DNA from: CAZVEE01 sp964625525
GTDB taxonomy: Bacteria > Pseudomonadota > Alphaproteobacteria > JAJFIK01
Reading direction: 5' to 3'
DNA: 7,599 nucleotides
Assembly (NCBI GenBank): GCA_964625525.1
Contig: CAZVEE010000124.1
Coordinates: 1 to 7,599 of the forward strand
Made by a program: the position numbers and the translations under genes. The notes beneath the pieces were generated by a model. It saw only the letters and a program-made list of their open reading frames with translations. It was not told the DNA's origin and did no database searches. Position 1 is the stretch's first letter, and each line of letters begins with the position of its first letter. Below are positions 1-5,786 of the stretch, piece after piece.

Positions 1-605
1 GGCTCTAGGCTGGCGGCGATGAGGCGGGCAGCGCGACGCGCGGCTTTGCGAAGCTCCGTGCGCGAATTACCGGCACGGGCACGGGTGGACAGGCCCGTCA
101 GTGTATTGGCCGCAGCTTCCGCCGCGGCCGCCAGCGCATCCTCAGACGCTGCCGGGCATAACTCGGCAAAGCGGGTGCGCATAATGGTGTCCAAGCTCTC
201 AAGGGACGTCGCCAGCCGCGCGCGGATCTGAGGCGTCTCGCAGGCCGCCGAGGCGGTGGCGTAGATCAAACACCCGCGCATGACAACGTCCTCGGACAAG
301 TAAAGATCAAGCATGGCGTCGTAAAAGCCGATCAAAGCGCTTTCCACCGTTTGCGGGACCAGCAGTGCGGGCCCCGCCGTCTTGCGGGCTTGGGCGGCAA
401 AGGCTTCGAGCGCGGCCAGATACATGGCCAACTTGTCTCCAAACGCGGCGTAAAGGCTGGGACGACTGAGCCCGGTGCGAGCGGATAGATCATCAAGCGA
501 CGCCGCGGCAAACCCTTTGGCACGGAAAACCTCGACAATCGCGGCCAGGGCCTTGTCGGGATCGAAGCTGCGGGGGCGACCGCGGCGGCGGGTCTCATGC
601 ACCAT
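1..605 (-). CDS. TetR/AcrR-family transcriptional repressor (3' end cut by window edge)
   Basis: Reading the minus strand from the ATG at 605-603 gives 201 codons with no stop before the left edge, so only the last few residues are missing (family members are usually 190-220 residues). The N-terminus is basic (RRRGRPRSF), as is common before a TetR DNA-binding domain. Residues about 16-60 form the three-helix domain, with the helix-turn-helix at about 36-57 (SLDDLSARTGLSRPSLYAAF). The rest is an Ala-rich helical ligand-binding and dimerisation domain, including the RGCLIYATASA segment near 110-120. A weak Shine-Dalgarno (GAGG, plus-strand 615-618) lies 9 nt before the start. The gene is divergent from the isonitrile-hydratase-like gene with only 88 bp between them. 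By analogy with divergent TetR pairs it probably represses that neighbour and itself. The ligand is unknown. The family call is secure; the target is inferred. Confidence 0.93.
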   Translation of the reverse strand, partial: MVHETRRRGRPRSFDPDKALAAIVEVFRAKGFAAASLDDLSARTGLSRPSLYAAFGDKLAMYLAALEAFAAQARKTAGPALLVPQTVESALIGFYDAMLDLYLSEDVVMRGCLIYATASAACETPQIRARLATSLESLDTIMRTRFAELCPAASEDALAAAAEAAANTLTGLSTRARAGNSRTELRKAARRAARLIAASLE

Positions 606-609
606 TTTA

Positions 610-662
610 TACTGCCTCGAACATAATTCTTGACGCTCTCCAGATTTATAGGCGAAGCAGTA
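610..662. promoter_or_regulatory. Widely spaced inverted repeat between the divergent TetR and isonitrile-hydratase-like genes (candidate operator)
   Basis: TACTGCCTCG (610-619) is mirrored by CGAAGCAGTA (653-662), whose complement TACTGCTTCG differs at one of ten positions. The arms sit 43 bp apart, about four helical turns, so both would lie on the same DNA face. The left arm covers the GAGG Shine-Dalgarno of the tetR gene and lies just upstream of its start codon. The right arm lies 32 bp before the other gene's start codon. Between them is TTGACGC (630-636), which fits an alphaproteobacterial -35 for the rightward gene, but no convincing -10 follows at normal spacing. The repeat is directly visible; that TetR binds it is inference. 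Classical TetR operators have much closer half-sites, so this would be two separate sites or a looping arrangement. Confidence 0.4.
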
Positions 663-693
663 CATATATAGAGCCAATCCGGGGAGACCACTC

Positions 694-1371
694 ATGCTCA
701 TTCAAGCGCTGATCTATCCGCATTTCACCACCTTGGACCTGATCGGGGCGTTGCAGCCCCTGTCCATGCTGCCCGATGCTCAGGTGCAGATCGTCTGGCG
801 AGAGACTGGCGAGGTGCCGACCGATTGCGGCGCGAGCCTGGTGGCCAATGCGTCGTTCACCACGGCCGCCGCGAAACCGGATGTCTTGCTGGTGCCGGGG
901 GGCGGGACACCCTCTGTCGACATGTTGGAAGAGCGTGATGTGATGGAGTTCCTCGCCCGTCAGGGGCAGGACGCCCAATGGATTGTGTCCGTGTGCACGG
1001 GCGCGCTGCTTTTGGGTCAGGCGGGCTTGTTGAAGGGATATCGCGCGGCAAGCCACTGGGCGGTCATCGAAACGCTCGATGCGTTTGGGGCGACACCGGT
1101 GTCTGAGCGTGTGGTGATTGATCGCAATCGCTGCACCGGTGGCGGCGTGACCGCGGGTGTTGATATCGGACTGACCATGGCCGGTTTGCTGACGGGAGAC
1201 CCCGTGGGCAAAGTGATCGAGCTTGTCTTGGAATACAATCCCGCGCCCCCGTTTGGCACCGGTCATCCCAGCATTGCCGACGCGGGCACACTGGCTCTTG
1301 CGCGCGAGCGCGCGGGCACGGTGATGCCGGTGGAGCGGATCCGGAGGATCGCGCAAACGCAGCGTGCCTAA
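694..1371 (+). CDS. DJ-1/PfpI-superfamily protein, isonitrile hydratase (InhA)-like
   Basis: The 225-residue protein has the DJ-1/PfpI (glutamine-amidotransferase-like) fold and resembles Pseudomonas isonitrile hydratase (cyclohexyl-isocyanide hydratase) along nearly its whole length. That enzyme hydrates isonitriles to N-substituted formamides. Cys101 sits in the nucleophile-elbow motif SVCTGALLLGQAGLL and is followed by Thr102. Asp15 (LDLIG) corresponds to the acidic residue that assists the Cys. Other shared blocks are VPGGG (about 67-71), the ASHW segment (119-122), TGGGVTAGVD and the C-terminal LEYNPAPPF. There is no signal peptide, so it should be cytoplasmic. GGGGAG at 681-686 is a good ribosome site 7 nt before the ATG. 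It is divergent from a TetR gene and ends 16 bp short of the oppositely oriented hydrolase gene. Other DJ-1 roles (glyoxalase, chaperone) are less likely given this motif set, but the substrate is unproven. Confidence 0.85.
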   Translation: MLIQALIYPHFTTLDLIGALQPLSMLPDAQVQIVWRETGEVPTDCGASLVANASFTTAAAKPDVLLVPGGGTPSVDMLEERDVMEFLARQGQDAQWIVSVCTGALLLGQAGLLKGYRAASHWAVIETLDAFGATPVSERVVIDRNRCTGGGVTAGVDIGLTMAGLLTGDPVGKVIELVLEYNPAPPFGTGHPSIADAGTLALARERAGTVMPVERIRRIAQTQRA

Positions 1372-1387
1372 ATGATTTGACCACCAA

Positions 1388-2158
1388 TCACATGGGAGCC
1401 GAGGGACGCAGTTTCTCACCAAAATAGGCGAGGACTTCGTCGAGGGCTTGCCGAGTGGGGTGGCCAGCTTCGTCTACAAAGTCGATGGTGAAGACGCTGT
1501 GGCCGTTGCCCGGCAGTGTCTTGAGTTTGAGGCGCTCGCGATCGTCATTGAACGCGGTATCGAGCGCCTCGAACTTGCGGGCGGTGCAGATGGCATCGCC
1601 CTCGATGCGATAGGCATGGGCGGGGCCCTTGGTGTCAAGGGCCTCGCGCACGCTGGCCACATCCGCCTCGCTCATATGCAACGCCCCTTGATTGAAGACC
1701 GGCATGGAGGGCTGGCTGGCCACGGCGGCGAGCACCGCATCGTCGGCCATGAGCGAGATGGCGAAATTGCCAGACAAGCACATGCCCACCACACCAACAC
1801 CGGACGCGCCGGTGCGCGCCTTGACATCCCGGCACAGGGCGCGGACCCACTCAACGACCGGGCTGGTCTTGTTGGCGGCGAAGAGGCTGAATTCACGACG
1901 CATGCAGAACAGGCGCACCGCATTGCCCAAAAGGGAGGTTTCGCCAAGCGGCCCGAACCAGTGGGCCAGAACCACCCGGTAGCCGGCGGTGACGAGCCGC
2001 TCCGCGAAGGCCAGTGCCTCCTGACCAATGCCGGGCAATTCCTGCATGATGACCACGGGTGGGCCTTCGCCACGCTCATACACATCAAAGGTCGCGAGCC
2101 GACCGCCCGCAAGCGGCGCTGTCACCGCCCGTTTGATGTAGCCGTCCATGCTGGTCAT
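1388..2158 (-). CDS. Dienelactone hydrolase-family protein
   Basis: This is a 256-residue alpha/beta hydrolase, close to the usual 230-260 for the family. Carboxymethylenebutenolidases open dienelactones to maleylacetate in chloroaromatic breakdown, but many members act on other esters or lactones. The family's Cys-Asp-His triad can be placed: Cys127 in GMCLSG, Asp188 in the RIEGDAI segment, and His220 in LPGNGHSVF. Glu40 in the QELPGIG motif matches the glutamate that holds the Cys in an inactive state in Pseudomonas enzymes. A longer reading from 2209 would overlap the end of hemA. I chose ATG 2158 because it lies 17 bp after the hemA stop and has GGGCAGGG just upstream; ATG 2149 is possible. 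It probably shares the hemA transcript. Its 3' end converges with the isonitrile-hydratase-like gene. The substrate is unknown. Confidence 0.88.
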   Translation of the reverse strand: MTSMDGYIKRAVTAPLAGGRLATFDVYERGEGPPVVIMQELPGIGQEALAFAERLVTAGYRVVLAHWFGPLGETSLLGNAVRLFCMRREFSLFAANKTSPVVEWVRALCRDVKARTGASGVGVVGMCLSGNFAISLMADDAVLAAVASQPSMPVFNQGALHMSEADVASVREALDTKGPAHAYRIEGDAICTARKFEALDTAFNDDRERLKLKTLPGNGHSVFTIDFVDEAGHPTRQALDEVLAYFGEKLRPSAPM

Positions 2159-2175
2159 GACGCCCTGCCCGTTGC

Positions 2176-3402
2176 TTACGCAGCGCGGCGCAAGTTCAGC
2201 TTGTCCCACACCGCGCTTAGAGAGTTGATCAAATGGCCGATCTTATCATCGTCATGGGCCGGGCTCGGCGTGAAGCGCAGACGCTCGGTCCCTTTGGGCA
2301 CGGTCGGATAATTGATGGGCTGAACATAGATGCCGTACTCGTACAAAAGCGCATCGGCAACGTCCTTGCACAGAACCGGGTCGCCCACCAGAACCGGCAC
2401 GATATGGCTTTCCGACGGCATCAAAGGCAGCCCCGCCTCGACCAGCGCTTGTTTCAGCCTCGCCGCGCGCTCTTGATGCTGGCGCCGCTCCACGTCGCTT
2501 TGCTTCAGGTGACGGATGCTGGCAATGGCCCCGGCCACCAGCACCGGCGACAAAGAGGTGGTGAAGATAAAGCCCGGCGCATAGGAGCGCACGGCATCCA
2601 CCACCCGGGCGCTGGCGGCGATATAGCCGCCCATAATGCCGAAGGCCTTCGCGAGCGTGCCTTCGATGATATCGATGCGATGCAGAAGATTATCACGTTC
2701 AGCGATGCCGCCGCCGCGCGGACCGTAAAGCCCCACCGCGTGCACCTCGTCCAGATAGGTCAGCGCGTTATAGCGGTCCGCCAGATCACAAATCGCCTCA
2801 ATGGGCGCGATGTCGCCATCCATGGAATAGACGGACTCAAAGGCGATGATCTTGGGTGCGTCATAGGAGAGGCTGGAGAGCAGCTCTTCCAAATGCTCCA
2901 GGTCGTTATGACGCCAAATGCGCTTGGCGACACCGGACTTGCGCATGCCCTCGATCATGGAGGCGTGATTGAGCTTGTCGGACAAGATCACACAGCCCGG
3001 CAGCAGACGCGCCACGGTGCTCAAGGTCGCTTCATTGGCAATGTAGCCAGACGTGAACAGCAGGGCTGCTTCCTGACCGTGCAGATCCGCCAACTCGCGT
3101 TCCAAGGTCACGTGATAGTGGGTCGTACCGGCAATGTTGCGCGTGCCGCCCGAGCCCGCGCCCACCCGATCGATGGCCTCATGCATCGCGCGGGTCACAC
3201 TGGGGTGTTGGCCCATGCCCAGATAGTCGTTGCTGCACCACACGACGATGTCCCGGGTCCCGTCCTCCACGTGCAAGCGGCCTTCAGGAAAGGCCCCGCA
3301 CGTGCGCTCGATATCAGCAAATACGCGATAGCGCCCTTCGGCGCGCACCGCGGCAATCGCCGCGTCGAACGTCTCGTTATAAAGGCCGCGATCATTCGCC
3401 AT
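2176..3402 (-). CDS. hemA: 5-aminolevulinate synthase
   Basis: The 408-residue PLP-dependent alpha-oxoamine synthase condenses glycine with succinyl-CoA to 5-aminolevulinate, CO2 and CoA, the first step of tetrapyrrole synthesis by the C4 route. The PLP lysine is Lys252 in EGTLAKAFG. His146 (NHAS) stacks on the cofactor, and Asp218 and His221 lie in LDEVHAVG. The GAGSGGTRNIAGT block carries Thr87, Asn89 and Ile90. These match the Rhodobacter capsulatus enzyme with a constant +4 offset. A Thr at this site, together with GPRGGGIAERD, favours ALAS over the related BioF and Kbl enzymes. The C-terminal RLRFTPSPAHD is also typical. AGGAG lies 9 nt before the ATG. No Cys-Pro heme-regulatory motif is present. 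The gene is divergent from the DUF1295 gene and is followed 17 bp later by a hydrolase gene. I saw no obvious FNR box upstream. Confidence 0.97.
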   Translation of the reverse strand: MANDRGLYNETFDAAIAAVRAEGRYRVFADIERTCGAFPEGRLHVEDGTRDIVVWCSNDYLGMGQHPSVTRAMHEAIDRVGAGSGGTRNIAGTTHYHVTLERELADLHGQEAALLFTSGYIANEATLSTVARLLPGCVILSDKLNHASMIEGMRKSGVAKRIWRHNDLEHLEELLSSLSYDAPKIIAFESVYSMDGDIAPIEAICDLADRYNALTYLDEVHAVGLYGPRGGGIAERDNLLHRIDIIEGTLAKAFGIMGGYIAASARVVDAVRSYAPGFIFTTSLSPVLVAGAIASIRHLKQSDVERRQHQERAARLKQALVEAGLPLMPSESHIVPVLVGDPVLCKDVADALLYEYGIYVQPINYPTVPKGTERLRFTPSPAHDDDKIGHLINSLSAVWDKLNLRRAA

Positions 3403-3570
3403 CCGAGCATACTCCTATTGCGCGTGCGAGCGGGTGCATCCTGCCATGAGATCGCCGGACAGCCCCCTTTCGCAAGCGTTATCTGTCCTTCTAAGACCGC
3501 GAGCCGTCAACCGCTTCCCCTGCTATAGCGTAAGATGTAGGTGTGTGTGTCCTTTGCGGGAGATGACGGA
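3403..3570. promoter_or_regulatory. Divergent promoter region of hemA and the DUF1295 gene
   Basis: This 168-bp spacer must hold promoters for both flanking genes. On the minus strand TTGACGG (3510-3504) fits the alphaproteobacterial housekeeping -35 consensus exactly, but no good -10 follows at standard spacing towards hemA. On the plus strand TGCTATAGC (3521-3529) looks like an extended -10 for the DUF1295 gene and matches 6 of the 7 specified positions of the Caulobacter-type GCTANAWC. No matching -35 is visible, and the motif is itself palindromic, so it could read either way. GGGAG at 3558-3562 is the ribosome site of the DUF1295 gene. Five GT units run from 3541 to 3550 in its leader. 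Assignments are by eye only. Confidence 0.3.
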
Positions 3571-4380
3571 ATGTCCGTGAGTCTGGCTACCCTTCTGGGT
3601 TTGACCCTCGCCGCCACAATGCTGGCTTTTGGTGTGCTGTGGCTGATCAGCGGCGCCACGCGCAACGCCGGCCATGTGGACGTGTATTGGGGACCGGGCT
3701 TCGCGGTCACCGCGTGGCTTACTGTCTGGCTGAGCGGCGTGGAAAGCGACCGGGCGCTGCTTCTGGCCACTCTCACCACCCTGTGGGCCGTCCGGCTGGG
3801 CTGGCATCTGGGCAAACGCAATCTCATCGAGCACACGGCAGAAGACAAACGCTATGCGGAGATGCGCGCGGTGCGGCCGGAGCACTTCTTCTGGTGGAGT
3901 TTACCGTGGGTGTTCATGCTCCAGGCCGGGATCCAGTGGATCGTGTCCCTGCCCGTCCAGGCGGGCGCCGCTCTATCGGAGGGCACGCCGCTGGGTTGGT
4001 TCGATCTGATTGGGGTCATCATCTTCGCCACCGGCCTCACCTTTGAGACCATCGCCGACCGGCAGCTCGACCGCTTTAAGGCGGATCCCGCTAACAAGGG
4101 CAAAGTGCTCGATACGGGCCTGTGGGCCTGGAGCCGCCACCCCAACTATTTCGGCGATGCCGCCGTGTGGTGGGGCTTGTTCGTGATCGCGCTCGGCAGC
4201 CCTTTCACCTGGTGGACCGTTGTGGGGCCGGTGGTGATGACCTTTTTCCTGATGCGCGTCTCTGGCGTGCCGCTGCTGGAAAAAGGCATGATGGACACGC
4301 GCCCTGAGTACCGGGCCTATCGGGAGCGCACTAGTGCCTTCTTCCCCTGGCCGCCCCGCCGACCCGACGACGGGACCTGA
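3571..4380 (+). CDS. DUF1295 multi-pass membrane protein (steroid 5-alpha-reductase-like)
   Basis: The 269-residue integral membrane protein matches the DUF1295 family, which is related to the membrane domain of steroid 5-alpha-reductases and isoprenylcysteine methyltransferases. Hydrophobic spans are visible at about 5-28, 42-57, 63-80, 108-128, 141-162 and 196-230. The hallmark is TGLWAWSRHPNYFGD (182-196), the C-terminal cofactor-site signature of this superfamily. It is followed by SGVPLLEKGM (231-240) and the typical ending RPEYRAYRERTSAFFPWPPR. Reduction of a lipid-like substrate is plausible, but no function is established for the family. I chose ATG 3571 because GGGAG lies 8 nt upstream. 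A GTG at 3541 would add ten residues with no ribosome site. The gene is divergent from hemA, and its stop is 4 bp from the end of the convergent marR gene. Confidence 0.9.
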   Translation: MSVSLATLLGLTLAATMLAFGVLWLISGATRNAGHVDVYWGPGFAVTAWLTVWLSGVESDRALLLATLTTLWAVRLGWHLGKRNLIEHTAEDKRYAEMRAVRPEHFFWWSLPWVFMLQAGIQWIVSLPVQAGAALSEGTPLGWFDLIGVIIFATGLTFETIADRQLDRFKADPANKGKVLDTGLWAWSRHPNYFGDAAVWWGLFVIALGSPFTWWTVVGPVVMTFFLMRVSGVPLLEKGMMDTRPEYRAYRERTSAFFPWPPRRPDDGT

Positions 4381-4384
4381 CCGC

Positions 4385-4909
4385 TCACAAGCGATAGAGG
4401 ATCTGATCAAGCCAGAAGCGCTCCAAGCGGCGCAATGTGACGTTCAGGGACGCCAAATCCGTGTCGGAAATCCCACCCGCTTCGCGCAAAGAGTCCAGGT
4501 GCCGCTCGAAGAGCGCGATGAGCATCTCATTCACCTCCTGGCCTTCCTTGGTCAGGCTCACCCGCACCGAGCGCTTGTCTGCCGTCGAGCGCTTGTGGTG
4601 CAGGTAGCCGGAGTCCACCAGCTTTTTCAGCGTGTAGGAAATGTTTGAGCCCTGATAGTAACCGCGCGTGCGCAACTCGCCGGCGGTGGTCTCGGTTTCG
4701 CCCACGCTGAACAGCACCAGGGCCTGCACACTGTTCAAATCGTTGCGGCCCGTGCGGTCCAACTCGTCCTTGATGACATCAAGGAGTTGCCGGTGGAGCC
4801 GTTCCAACAAGTTCAGGGCGTTGAGATAACAGCTAAAGCGATCCGCCGCCTCGTCGCCGGACCACGGACTCACCCTCTCCGCGGCCGCCGTGTGCCTCAC
4901 AGCTTCCAT
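4385..4909 (-). CDS. ldtR: MarR-family winged-helix transcriptional regulator, LdtR-like
   Basis: The 174-residue protein has a disordered N-terminal stretch of about 25 residues, then a dimerisation helix (CYLNALNLLERLHRQLLDVIKDEL, 27-50). The winged helix-turn-helix follows: GELRTRGYYQGSNISYTLKKL (77-97) contains the recognition helix. The wing HHKRSTADKRSVRVSLT (104-120) keeps the DxR motif at Asp111 and Arg113. A C-terminal helix completes the dimer interface. The block from NALNLLERLH to VRVSLTKEG reads like the LdtR group of alphaproteobacteria, where the Liberibacter member controls an L,D-transpeptidase and stress tolerance. No transpeptidase gene lies nearby, so that role is not supported by context. 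GGGG six nt upstream is the only ribosome site, and there is no other Met for more than 100 residues. It is divergent from the double-hotdog gene. The family is certain; the subgroup name is probable. Confidence 0.93.
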   Translation of the reverse strand: MEAVRHTAAAERVSPWSGDEAADRFSCYLNALNLLERLHRQLLDVIKDELDRTGRNDLNSVQALVLFSVGETETTAGELRTRGYYQGSNISYTLKKLVDSGYLHHKRSTADKRSVRVSLTKEGQEVNEMLIALFERHLDSLREAGGISDTDLASLNVTLRRLERFWLDQILYRL

Positions 4910-4944
4910 TCATGACCCCATCACTCTGGACTTGCCTATCCCCC

Positions 4945-4996
4945 TGTCTGGACAAATCTAGAGGTGATCGGCAAAGAAACGGTTAGGGACACTGTC
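4945..4996. promoter_or_regulatory. Paired TGTC/GACA palindromes between the marR and double-hotdog genes (candidate operators)
   Basis: TGTC-TG-GACA (4945-4954) and GACA-C-TGTC (4988-4996) are two short palindromes built from the same half-sites in opposite order. Their centres are about 42 bp apart, close to four helical turns. The second ends directly at the AGGAGG ribosome site of the rightward gene (4997-5002), so a protein bound there would block expression. TCTGGAC is also directly repeated at 4925-4931 and 4947-4953. MarR proteins usually bind palindromes of 16-20 bp in their own divergent promoters, so the place fits, but the sites are short and chance occurrence is quite possible. 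Confidence 0.28.
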
Positions 4997-5006
4997 AGGA
5001 GGCCCT

Positions 5007-5756
5007 ATGTCGACGCAGGCGACGCCATCAGAGGCTTTGGTCATCGACCGCCAATTCAATGGACCGCCCGGTTCGGGCAATGGCGGGTATGTGTGTGGAC
5101 GGATTGCGGCCTATCTGCCACCCGCCGAGGGAGACATGTGGCCGGAAGTGACCTTGCGGGCGCCGCCACCGCTCGACACGCCCCTGCAAACGGCGGTGGA
5201 CGGCGAGCATGTGGCGGTGAGCCATGAGGAGACGCTGGTCGCCAAAGGCGCGCGCGTGCCGGTCGATCTGCCCGTGCCGCCCGCCCCAAGCATGGCAGAG
5301 GCCGCCCAAGGGCGCCGCCAGTTCCGCTGTTATGAGGCGCATCCGCTGGCGACCTGTTTTGTCTGCGGGACCGCGCGGCTCGACGGCGATGGCTTGCGGA
5401 TCTTCAGCGGTCCGATCGCCGCAAGCCGCCCGGATGGGCTCGTCGCGACACCTTGGGAGCCGCATCCGGTATTCGCGGGCGCCGACGGGCTGGTGCGTCC
5501 GGAGATCCTGTGGGGCGCGCTGGATTGCCCGGGAGCGTTCGCCGTGGATGATGCGACCCAGTCTGGCCTGAAGCTGCTGGGACGGCTGGCCGCACGCATC
5601 GATCGCTGCCCGCAGGTGGGCGAAAAGCTCATCGTGGCCGGCTGGCATACGGGCTCGGACGGGCGCAAGCACGGGGCCGGCACCGCTCTTTACACGGAAG
5701 ACGGTGAAGTGCTGGCGCGGGCGCGGGCAATCTGGATCGAGTTGAAACCCGCCTGA
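5007..5756 (+). CDS. Conserved protein of unknown function, probable double-hotdog thioesterase-like fold
   Basis: The 249-residue protein has no signal peptide or membrane span. The first half resembles a hotdog unit: GSGNGGYVCGRIA (22-34) looks like the hotdog helix of TesB-like acyl-CoA thioesterases, followed by the strands EVTLRAPPPLDTPL and LVAKGARVPV. The second half opens with TCFVCGTARLDGDGLRIF (116-133), including a CxxC at 117 and 120. It then shows a second hotdog helix (RPEILWGALDCPGAFA, 164-179) and the strand pair GTALYTEDGEVLARARAIWI near the end. I recognise this as a recurring hypothetical family, but no activity is known to me; acyl-CoA hydrolysis or binding is a fold-based guess. 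A consensus AGGAGG lies only 4 nt before the ATG. The gene is divergent from the LdtR-like regulator, which may control it, and converges with the PrcB-like gene. Confidence 0.85.
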   Translation: MSTQATPSEALVIDRQFNGPPGSGNGGYVCGRIAAYLPPAEGDMWPEVTLRAPPPLDTPLQTAVDGEHVAVSHEETLVAKGARVPVDLPVPPAPSMAEAAQGRRQFRCYEAHPLATCFVCGTARLDGDGLRIFSGPIAASRPDGLVATPWEPHPVFAGADGLVRPEILWGALDCPGAFAVDDATQSGLKLLGRLAARIDRCPQVGEKLIVAGWHTGSDGRKHGAGTALYTEDGEVLARARAIWIELKPA

Positions 5757-5760
5757 AGCC

Positions 5761-5786
5761 GCCGGCCGGTCTATTCCGGCGCCGGC
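5761..5786. terminator. GC-rich hairpin at the convergent gene junction, possible bidirectional terminator
   Basis: GCCGG (5761-5765) pairs with CCGGC (5782-5786), and CCGG (5766-5769) pairs with CCGG (5776-5779). This gives a nine-pair all-GC stem with a two-base bulge (5780-5781) and a six-base loop (TCTATT). It starts 5 bp after the stop of the double-hotdog gene, and its loop and right arm contain the stop and last codons of the opposing PrcB-like gene. No T-run follows on either strand, so it is not a textbook intrinsic terminator. It could still stall polymerase or protect both 3' ends. Confidence 0.45.

Noticed and set aside
630..652. A full sigma-70-type promoter for the isonitrile-hydratase-like gene (TTGACGC plus TATAGG)
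   Set aside because: The spacing between the two elements is only about 11 bp, too short for a standard promoter.
1373..1390. TGATT/AATCA inverted repeat between the convergent isonitrile-hydratase-like and hydrolase genes
   Set aside because: A five-pair AT-rich stem with an 8-nt loop is too weak to call a terminator.
646..1422. A 258-codon minus-strand frame opposite the isonitrile-hydratase-like gene
   Set aside because: It is antisense to a gene with strong family motifs and has no recognisable domain.
2159..2209. A longer N-terminus for the dienelactone hydrolase (start at 2209)
   Set aside because: It would overlap the hemA coding end, and the extra residues do not resemble the family's N-terminus; ATG 2158 fits better.
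1448..2311. A 287-codon plus-strand frame covering the hydrolase gene and the end of hemA
   Set aside because: The minus-strand reading has complete catalytic motifs; this frame is composition-driven and spans two real genes.
2233..3528. A 431-codon open frame on the plus strand, opposite hemA
   Set aside because: It lies antisense to a clear hemA gene, is rich in His, Arg and Gln as expected for a GC-biased shadow frame, has no domain I recognise and no ribosome site.
3541..3550. (GT)5 repeat as a phase-variation tract
   Set aside because: Five units is too short to expect frequent slippage, and it lies in the untranslated leader.
3541..3570. Upstream GTG start for the DUF1295 gene
   Set aside because: It falls in the GT repeat with no ribosome site; ATG 3571 has GGGAG at good spacing.
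4382..4393. CGCT-CACA-AGCG hairpin at the DUF1295/marR junction as a terminator
   Set aside because: Only four base pairs and no T-run; such stems are common by chance in GC-rich DNA.
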